From Accumulibacter sp. (GTDB lineage Bacteria; Pseudomonadota; Gammaproteobacteria; Burkholderiales; Rhodocyclaceae): a stretch of DNA of 5,238 nucleotides. The number at the start of each line of letters is the position of its first letter. The first letter of the stretch is position 1. Made by a program: the position numbers and the translations under genes. The notes under the pieces were generated by a model that saw only the letters and a program-made list of their open reading frames with translations, did not search any database and was not told the origin of the DNA. The stretch lies in the NCBI GenBank assembly GCA_031276375.1, contig JAISNE010000425.1, positions 1 through 5,238 on the forward strand, read 5' to 3'. Positions 1-5,238 of this stretch are shown here, piece after piece.

Positions 1-193
1 GAAGACGCGCCAGCGCCGATTCCAGGCGGCAGCGCCGGCGGGTGGGCATGGCAAGGAAAAATCGTGTGCGCTGAGTTCGGCGGTCCTGGGGTTGTCGGCC
101 ATGATGGTTTCCGGAAGAAAGGTTCGCCGAACGGCGCCGGCGATACTTTGCCGGGATACGGCGGAAGCGTTTTCCGGCAGGCGTCCGGGCGCG

Positions 194-215
194 GGAACAA
201 GGCAGGAACAAGGCG
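194..215. repeat. 11-bp tandem duplication upstream of nudJ
   Basis: The 10-mer GGAACAAGGC occurs at 194-203 and again at 205-214, an 11-bp period with one variable base per unit. It lies just upstream of the presumed nudJ promoter. It looks like a simple slippage duplication. No regulator is known to me that would bind it, so no function is claimed. Confidence 0.7.
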
Positions 216-248
216 GGATTCTAGCCGATTTCGCTCGCCGGATGGCGG

Positions 249-254
249 TAGAAT
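249..254 (+). promoter_or_regulatory. Likely -10 element of the nudJ operon promoter
   Basis: TAGAAT matches the sigma-70 -10 consensus at 5 of 6 positions. It sits 28 bases before the nudJ start, which would give a leader of about 20 nt. No good -35 hexamer is visible 16-18 bases upstream (the best stretch is around CGATTT at 226-231), so the promoter would be weak or activator-dependent. The call rests on position and the single hexamer only. Confidence 0.35.
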
Positions 255-281
255 GGGCATTTTGCGGAACCCGAGCCCATC

Positions 282-728
282 ATGATTTGGAAACCCCATG
301 TCACCGTCGCCGCCGTCGTCGAACGCAACGGCAAGTTCTTGCTGGTCGAGGAAGAAACCGATGAAGGAATCCAGTTCAATCAGCCGGCCGGCCATCTGGA
401 GCGCGGCGAGGCGTTGAACGAAGCGGTCGTGCGCGAGGCGCTGGAGGAAACGGGGTATGCGTTCGCGCCGCGTTTCCTGGTCGGCGTCTATCACTGGCAT
501 CACCCGCGCAAGGATATCACCTACCTGCGTTTTGCCTTCGGCGGCGAGATCACCGGGCACGACGCCGGCCGGGCGCTCGATACGGGGATTCTCGGGGCGC
601 GCTGGCTCTCGCTCGACGAAATCCGCGCCAGCGCCGACCGGCACCGCAGCCCGATGATCCTGCGCTGCGTCGAGGATTGGCATGCCGGCAGGCGTTATCC
701 CCTGGAACTCATCACGCGGCACGCATGA
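282..728 (+). CDS. nudJ: Nudix hydrolase, NudJ type
   Basis: This 148-aa protein carries a perfect Nudix box (GX5EX7REUXEEXGU) at residues 37-59: G37, E43, R51-E52, E55-E56 and G58. These residues form the Mg2+ and diphosphate site that splits nucleoside diphosphate-linked compounds. The N-terminus (KPHVTVAAVV), the NQPAGHLE stretch before the box, and the late RSP and RYPLE motifs match what I recall of E. coli NudJ (YmfB), which hydrolyses nucleoside tri- and diphosphates and the thiamine precursor HMP-PP. The length is close to the E. coli protein. The ATG at 282 is chosen because the family N-terminus begins there; only a weak GAG lies upstream, at 273-275. The stop overlaps the next start as ATGA, so translation is probably coupled. 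Its place just before mnmA also matches E. coli. The family is near certain; the physiological substrate is inferred. Confidence 0.92.
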   Translation: MIWKPHVTVAAVVERNGKFLLVEEETDEGIQFNQPAGHLERGEALNEAVVREALEETGYAFAPRFLVGVYHWHHPRKDITYLRFAFGGEITGHDAGRALDTGILGARWLSLDEIRASADRHRSPMILRCVEDWHAGRRYPLELITRHA

Positions 729-1327
729 GCGCGCGGCTTGCGGGCCTGCTGCTGGCCGCGGCGCTGTCCGCCGCCGCCGCGGCGGACGAAGCATCCGAGC
801 CGGTGTCGGTGTGTTTCAATTACGGTTGCCTGACCCAGGCCGAGGTGATTTTCAGCCACGCGCAACTGGAGGAATTGCGCCCGCTGTTGAGCCGCGCGCG
901 CACTCCGGCCGAGGAACGCGAAGCCATCGGCGAAGCGGTCGGCCGCCTGCTCGAATGGGCCGGCCGGCAGTCGCCCATCGGCGCGGACCGGGGCGGCAAC
1001 TACCCGGACGGCGCCATTTATGGCCGGATGGACTGCATCGACCACGCGCTGACCACGACGCGCCTGCTGCGCCTTCTGGAACGGCGCGCCCTGCTGCGCT
1101 TCCATCGTGTGCTGGAACCGGCCTTGCGCCTGCGCCTGGTGCTCTTCCAGCATTATTCGGCGCTGATCGAAGAAATACCGGATGACGATGCAAAACGGAA
1201 TGAAGGGGACGGCGGAGCGCCCGCGCGCTTCGTCGTCGATAGCTGGTTTTTCGACAACGGGCATCCGGCGGCGGTCATGCCGCTGGACGTCTGGCTGAGT
1301 GGGGAGAATCCGGATGACGGCGAATGA
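725..1327 (+). CDS. Predicted secreted protein, possible Cys-His-Asp hydrolase fold
   Basis: This 200-aa protein belongs to no family I can name. Residues 1-20 look like a Sec signal peptide: Arg4, then a Leu/Ala-rich core to about residue 20, with likely cleavage after AAA and before D21. The mature protein would be about 180 aa and periplasmic. Near its start are two close cysteines, C30 and C35 (CFNYGC), possibly a disulfide. The most family-like stretches are YGRMDCID (C104), FQHYSA (H143) and [11 protein letters not shown] (D172). Their order, Cys then His then Asp, with an aromatic after the Asp, resembles papain or transglutaminase-like enzymes; this is inference. The ATG at 725 overlaps the nudJ stop by 4 nt and gives the signal peptide directly. 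An upstream start at 677 would put 16 polar residues before it. The 3' end overlaps mnmA by 14 nt, so the gene is embedded in the operon. Confidence 0.85.
   Translation: MSARLAGLLLAAALSAAAAADEASEPVSVCFNYGCLTQAEVIFSHAQLEELRPLLSRARTPAEEREAIGEAVGRLLEWAGRQSPIGADRGGNYPDGAIYGRMDCIDHALTTTRLLRLLERRALLRFHRVLEPALRLRLVLFQHYSALIEEIPDDDAKRNEGDGGAPARFVVDSWFFDNGHPAAVMPLDVWLSGENPDDGE
1301..1306 (+). promoter_or_regulatory. Ribosome binding site deciding the mnmA start
   Basis: GGGGAG lies 7 bases before the ATG at 1314 and inside the end of the upstream gene. It favours that ATG over the in-frame GTG at 1299, which would itself lie upstream of this site. Confidence 0.7.
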
Positions 1328-2435
1328 AGGCAAGGGTAAAACGGTGGTCGTCGGCCTGTCCGGCGGCGTCGATTCGGCGGTCGCCGCGCTGTTGCTGAAA
1401 CGCCGGGGCTGGAACGTCGTCGGCCTGTTCATGAAGAACTGGGAAGACGACGATGACGACGAGTATTGCTCGTCGCGCCAGGACTTGATCGACGTGATGA
1501 GCGTGGCCGACACCATCGGCATCGATGTCGAGGTGGTGAATTTCGCCCAGGAATACCGCCAGCGCGTGTTCTCCATTTTCCTGGAAGAATACCGGGCGGG
1601 GCGCACGCCGAACCCGGACGTGCTGTGCAATTCCGAGATCAAGTTCAAGGCTTTTCTCGACCATGCCCTGCAAATGGGCGCCGAGCGGATCGCCACCGGC
1701 CATTATGCCGGCGTGCGGGAATCGAATGCCGGCGACGGTCGTTTCCAGTTGCTCAAGGCCGAGGACGGCGCCAAGGACCAGAGCTACTTCCTGCATCGCC
1801 TCGACCAGCGGCAGTTGTCGAAGACCCTGTTCCCGCTGGCCGGCCTGTACAAGCGCGACGTGCGCGGGATGGCCGGGGAAGCCGGGCTGCACGTGGCCTT
1901 GAAAAAGGATTCCACCGGCATCTGTTTCATCGGCGAGCGGCCGTTCAAGGAGTTTCTGATGCGCTATCTGCCGCCGGAAAAAGGCGAAATCCGCGGTCTC
2001 GACGATGACCGCCTGCTCGGCGAGCACGACGGTCTGGCCTACCATACGCTGGGTCAGCGCAAAGGTTTGCGGATCGGCGGCGTGAAGGATGGCAAGGGCA
2101 GCGCCACCGGCGATCACGAAGCCTGGTTCGCGGCCAGGAAGGACATGACGCGCAACATTCTGTACGTGGTACAGGGGCACGACCACCCGGCGCTGTTTTC
2201 GGACGATCTCGCGGCCGGGCAGCTTTCCTGGATTTCCGGCGAAGCGCCGCGCGCGCATTGGGTTTATGGCGCCAAGACGCGCTATCGGCAGGCCGACGCG
2301 CCGTGCGCAATCGAAAGCATCGACGCGGACGCTTGCCGCATCCGCTTCGCCGCGCCGCAATGGGCGGTCACGCCCGGACAATCGGTGGCGGTGTATGAAA
2401 GCCGGGTATGCCTTGGCGGAGGCGTGATCCTTTGA
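1314..2435 (+). CDS. mnmA: tRNA-specific 2-thiouridylase MnmA
   Basis: This cytoplasmic enzyme makes the 2-thio group of wobble uridine U34 in tRNA-Lys, -Glu and -Gln, using ATP and sulfur relayed from IscS, by the Tus proteins in E. coli. The 373-aa protein is full length. Visible landmarks are the ATP-pyrophosphatase P-loop GLSGGVDS (residues 14-21), the FMKNW motif (39-43), TPNPDVLCN with D102 and catalytic C105, ATGHYA (127-132), KDQSYFL (154-160), and [10 protein letters not shown] with the second catalytic C204. These correspond to E. coli C102 and C199. The C-terminal part holds YHTLGQRKG, the KTRYRQ motif and a [10 protein letters not shown]...CLGGG ending, as in the family's beta-barrel domain. 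It overlaps the upstream gene by 14 nt and is the last gene of the operon. All key residues are present, so it should be functional. Confidence 0.97.
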   Translation: MTANEGKGKTVVVGLSGGVDSAVAALLLKRRGWNVVGLFMKNWEDDDDDEYCSSRQDLIDVMSVADTIGIDVEVVNFAQEYRQRVFSIFLEEYRAGRTPNPDVLCNSEIKFKAFLDHALQMGAERIATGHYAGVRESNAGDGRFQLLKAEDGAKDQSYFLHRLDQRQLSKTLFPLAGLYKRDVRGMAGEAGLHVALKKDSTGICFIGERPFKEFLMRYLPPEKGEIRGLDDDRLLGEHDGLAYHTLGQRKGLRIGGVKDGKGSATGDHEAWFAARKDMTRNILYVVQGHDHPALFSDDLAAGQLSWISGEAPRAHWVYGAKTRYRQADAPCAIESIDADACRIRFAAPQWAVTPGQSVAVYESRVCLGGGVIL

Positions 2436-2459
2436 GCCGTGGAAGATGGAGCGCGACGA

Positions 2460-2474
2460 GCGGCGGAACGCCGC
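2460..2474. other. Small GC hairpin between convergent mnmA and gst
   Basis: GCGGCG (2460-2465) and CGCCGC (2469-2474) form a perfect 6-bp stem around a GAA loop, in the 60-nt gap between the mnmA and gst stop codons. It could slow transcription from both sides, but no T-tract follows on either strand. It is therefore not a canonical intrinsic terminator. In GC-rich DNA such a short stem can also occur by chance. Confidence 0.3.
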
Positions 2475-2495
2475 GGGGCGCGTCAGCCGGGTATA

Positions 2496-3104
2496 TCAGT
2501 CTTTTGGCGCCGTTTCCGTGAAAGCCGGGCGCTGCATCAGCTTGTCGTACAGATGGCCGAGGTTGGGGTGCTTGGCCCGCCAGTCGATTTCGGGAAAACG
2601 GAAAGCCAGATAACCCAGCGCGCAACCGGCGGAAATGTCGGCCAGGGTGAAATGGGTGCCCATGCACCATGAACCGTCACCGAGATCGTTGGCCATGTAT
2701 TCCACGCCGCGGACGATCTTGTCCGTTTGACGGGCGATCCATTCGGCGCTTTGCTGCGCCTCGGGACGCTTTCTTTCGAGAAACACCAGCGCCGCCGCGT
2801 CGCTGACGCCGTCGGCCAGCGCTTCCCAGCACTTGACTTCGGAACGTTCGCGGTTCGGCGCCGGCATCAGCTTGTTGTTCGGCGCCACGTTGTCGAGATA
2901 CTCGCTGATGACCCGCGAATCGAAGAGCACGATATCTTCGTCGAGCACCAGAACCGGAATCTTGCCCAAGGGGTTGATGTTGGGAACATTCGATCCCGGC
3001 AACCAGGGTGAATCGATCTCGAATCCACATTCGATCTTTTTTTCCGCCAATACGATCCGCACCTTGCGGACAAACGGACTGGTCAGTGATCCGATAAGCT
3101 TCAT
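2496..3104 (-). CDS. Glutathione S-transferase family protein, YibF-like
   Basis: This 202-aa cytosolic GST-fold protein has the same length as E. coli YibF as I recall it and resembles it along its length. The N-terminal thioredoxin-like domain (about 1-75) starts with a G-S-x-T-SPFVRK motif (residues 5-14). In this type the Ser/Thr around 8-9 is the likely glutathione-contacting residue. It continues with NPLGKIPVL (cis-Pro50) and FDSRVISEYL, whose D62-S63 bind the glutathione gamma-glutamyl group. The C-terminal helical domain contains EALADGVSDAA, RKRPEAQQS and the FTLADISAGCALGYLAFR segment, a typical GST N-capping box region. The ATG at 3104 is preceded by AGGA (3109-3112) at 4 nt spacing. 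A longer open frame to 3236 exists, but it would start upstream of the likely promoter and add residues foreign to the fold. Family is certain; substrate and role are unknown. Confidence 0.92.
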   Translation of the reverse strand: MKLIGSLTSPFVRKVRIVLAEKKIECGFEIDSPWLPGSNVPNINPLGKIPVLVLDEDIVLFDSRVISEYLDNVAPNNKLMPAPNRERSEVKCWEALADGVSDAAALVFLERKRPEAQQSAEWIARQTDKIVRGVEYMANDLGDGSWCMGTHFTLADISAGCALGYLAFRFPEIDWRAKHPNLGHLYDKLMQRPAFTETAPKD

Positions 3105-3120
3105 GGCTTCCTGCGAGTAA

Positions 3121-4635
<1,515 letters not shown>

Positions 4636-4642
4636 GAGGAGA
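4636..4642 (+). promoter_or_regulatory. Strong ribosome binding site before the DUF2322 gene
   Basis: A GAGAGGAGA run directly after the purB stop contains GGAG 8 bases before the ATG at 4650. It is the best Shine-Dalgarno sequence in the window. It fixes this start and shows that the small downstream gene is separately translated from the purB transcript. Confidence 0.75.
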
Positions 4643-4649
4643 AAACACC

Positions 4650-5018
4650 ATGCCCCAGTTCGCGGAAAACCTGAAAAAGCTCCCCGGAATCTCCCATCTG
4701 GCGGCGATCCGGCTGCTCGACGGCGACAATGAAGTGGCCGCCGTCATCGAAAACAAGGCGGGCAGCGCAAGCTCGCTGGCCGTGTATAACCATCTGGCGC
4801 AGATTTACGGCGCGATCACCCCGGACGCCGCCAAAAAAGGACTGGAGATATTCGCCGAACATGCCGAGGATGCGCGGCATCATCCGGGCAAACATCCGAA
4901 CATCGATCGGCTGATCGGCTTGATCGAGGAAGGAAAGACGCTGCGCATCAAGCACGTTTTCGCCGTCGGTGATACGCCGTACTGCCTCGACCCGCATAGG
5001 CTTTCTCCAGGACGCTGA
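4650..5018 (+). CDS. DUF2322-type small protein with IS-derived C-terminus
   Basis: This 122-residue frame resembles the DUF2322 family of uncharacterised proteobacterial proteins of roughly 100-110 aa. Recognised stretches are NLKKLPGISHLAAIRLLDGD (7-26), SSLAVYNHLAQIYGAI (41-56) and the EHAEDARHHPGKHPNIDRLI region (70-89). No signal peptide or membrane segment is seen, so it is probably cytosolic. Residues up to about V106 look native. From about 107 (4968 onward) the codons are the antisense of a transposase gene, giving GDTPYCLDPHRLSPGR before the stop at 5016-5018. The native stop, and perhaps a few residues, appear to have been replaced by about 16 foreign ones. The family ends near this point, so the fold may survive. 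It lies 14 nt after purB and should be cotranscribed. Function is unknown; family assignment is from memory of its sequence pattern. Confidence 0.75.
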   Translation: MPQFAENLKKLPGISHLAAIRLLDGDNEVAAVIENKAGSASSLAVYNHLAQIYGAITPDAAKKGLEIFAEHAEDARHHPGKHPNIDRLIGLIEEGKTLRIKHVFAVGDTPYCLDPHRLSPGR

Positions 5019-5139
5019 CATCCAGACCCTCAACGACTTCGACAACAAACCGGGCCAGGTGGTCTTCCGGCAGCCATTCGTCAACGGACGGCGGAAGCAG
5101 GTAGCCCGTATGGCGGTCAATCGGATGGAAGCGGCTCAT
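4948..5139 (-). pseudogene. Transposase N-terminal fragment, IS1182 type
   Basis: Reading leftward from the ATG at 5139, the first 57 residues carry the N-terminus typical of IS1182-type transposases (DUF772/InsH N-terminal domain): SRFHPIDRHTGYLLPPSVDE, then LPEDHLARFVVEVVEGLD and YAGRGSTAYH. In intact members a Pro and the LL-rich helix of the domain follow this TAYH. Here the frame turns into RRRKRA and stops, because the DNA below about 4968 belongs to the DUF2322 gene. Intact transposases of this type have several hundred residues, including the acidic catalytic residues, all missing here. The 5' end is well preserved, with an AAAGGA ribosome binding site (5149-5154) 9 nt from the start. 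The damage therefore looks recent, or the fragment is the edge of a rearrangement. It cannot transpose on its own. Confidence 0.8.
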
Positions 5140-5168
5140 TTCCTGGCATCCTTTATGGGTGAGTTCGC

Positions 5169-5174
5169 ATTATT
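5169..5174 (-). promoter_or_regulatory. Possible -10 element of the IS transposase promoter
   Basis: The reverse strand reads AATAAT (5 of 6 to TATAAT), 29 bases before the transposase ATG and upstream of its ribosome binding site. A CGGACA box further upstream is a weak -35 candidate at a short 15-base spacing. If active, it would transcribe leftward into the DUF2322 gene and purB in antisense. Confidence 0.3.
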
Positions 5175-5223
5175 ACATTTCAATACGATTGTCCGACAGG
5201 CGGTTAGTGGACGCTACTTCGCA

Positions 5224-5234
5224 TCGGGCCCCGA
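5224..5234. repeat. Short perfect inverted repeat near right edge
   Basis: TCGGG (5224-5228) and CCCGA (5230-5234) flank a single central C. It is too short and too close to the window end to interpret. It may be flanking sequence or part of an IS terminus. Confidence 0.3.
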
Positions 5235-5238
5235 GAAT

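Larger units (their letters stand above)
1..281. other. No supported gene; region upstream of nudJ
   Basis: Apart from the 11-bp duplication and the -10 candidate, I see no supported feature here. A reverse-strand frame is open from position 220 to the left edge. Its only ATG is at 49, giving 16 visible residues starting MPTRRRCRLE, so it could be the start of a divergent gene. However, it has no Shine-Dalgarno sequence and I do not recognise it. Confidence 0.5.
4968..5238 (-). mobile_element. Truncated insertion sequence remnant at right edge
   Basis: This stretch holds the 5' end of the transposase gene and its upstream leader. The leader (about 5150-5195) is clearly more AT-rich than the rest of the window, as often seen in IS ends. 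The left limit is the break at about 4967/4968, inside the transposase gene, so this side is a deletion or recombination junction and not an IS terminus. The true outer end should lie somewhere right of about 5175. I cannot place it, because the partner inverted repeat and any target duplication are absent. The final 40 bases may already be flanking DNA. Confidence 0.6.

Noticed and set aside
1..49. Start of a divergent reverse-strand gene at the left edge (ATG at 49)
   Set aside because: Only 16 residues are visible, there is no Shine-Dalgarno sequence, and I recognise no family. It is mentioned in the region entry but not called.
1..74. A + strand frame open from the left edge ending in an Arg-rich tail at 74, possibly the end of an upstream gene such as rluE
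   Set aside because: It does not resemble the C-terminus of the pseudouridine synthase expected from E. coli synteny, and 23 residues are too few to support a call.
64..285. A + strand 73-codon frame with a GTG start, AAGGA seven bases upstream, and an ATGA overlap with nudJ
   Set aside because: The signals are suggestive, but the product is Gly/Arg/Ser-rich with no hydrophobic core or recognisable motif, and the likely nudJ -10 lies inside it. It is best explained as a chance open frame in GC-rich DNA.
695..1696. 333-aa reverse-strand open frame across the secreted-protein gene and mnmA
   Set aside because: It spans the ends of two well-supported + strand genes and shows no protein family features.
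1275..2381. 368-aa reverse-strand open frame across mnmA
   Set aside because: It is a complement of the strongly biased mnmA codons, with no family motif. mnmA itself has all its catalytic residues.
2460..2474. Intrinsic bidirectional terminator between mnmA and gst
   Set aside because: The stem is only 6 bp and lacks a T-tract on either strand, so it is listed only as a hairpin.

Overview
The window is about 5.2 kb of GC-rich chromosomal DNA that looks betaproteobacterial, probably Rhodocyclales or a close relative. I infer this from the codon usage, the protein sequences and the gene order; nothing in the window fixes the species. Five housekeeping-type genes are intact. A sixth has its 3' end altered by a broken insertion sequence at the right edge.

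Layout: (1) Positions 1-281 hold no convincing gene, only an 11-bp tandem duplication and a likely -10 element. (2) Positions 282-2435 are a tightly packed + strand operon. It contains a NudJ-type Nudix hydrolase, then (4-nt ATGA overlap) a secreted 200-aa protein of unrecognised family, then (14-nt overlap) mnmA, the tRNA 2-thiouridylase. (3) A YibF-like glutathione S-transferase lies convergently on the - strand (2496-3104). (4) A compact divergent promoter region (3105-3234) separates it from purB, adenylosuccinate lyase (3235-4635, +). (5) A DUF2322-type small protein follows purB after 14 nt, behind a strong ribosome binding site. (6) From about 4968 the sequence switches abruptly to the 5' end of an IS1182-type transposase on the - strand. 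The rest of that transposase is missing, and the DUF2322 frame now runs into antisense IS sequence before stopping at 5018.

The order nudJ - mnmA - purB recalls the E. coli nudJ-mnmA-hflD-purB block. Here a secreted-protein gene is inserted before mnmA, and a GST on the opposite strand stands where hflD would be. The genes link nucleotide-pool hydrolysis, tRNA wobble-uridine thiolation and purine synthesis, but no direct functional coupling is visible.

I see no defence system, CRISPR array, RNA gene or plainly new multi-gene system. The two points most worth a second look are the secreted protein, which has a possible Cys-His-Asp catalytic arrangement, and the IS-mediated rewriting of the DUF2322 C-terminus.
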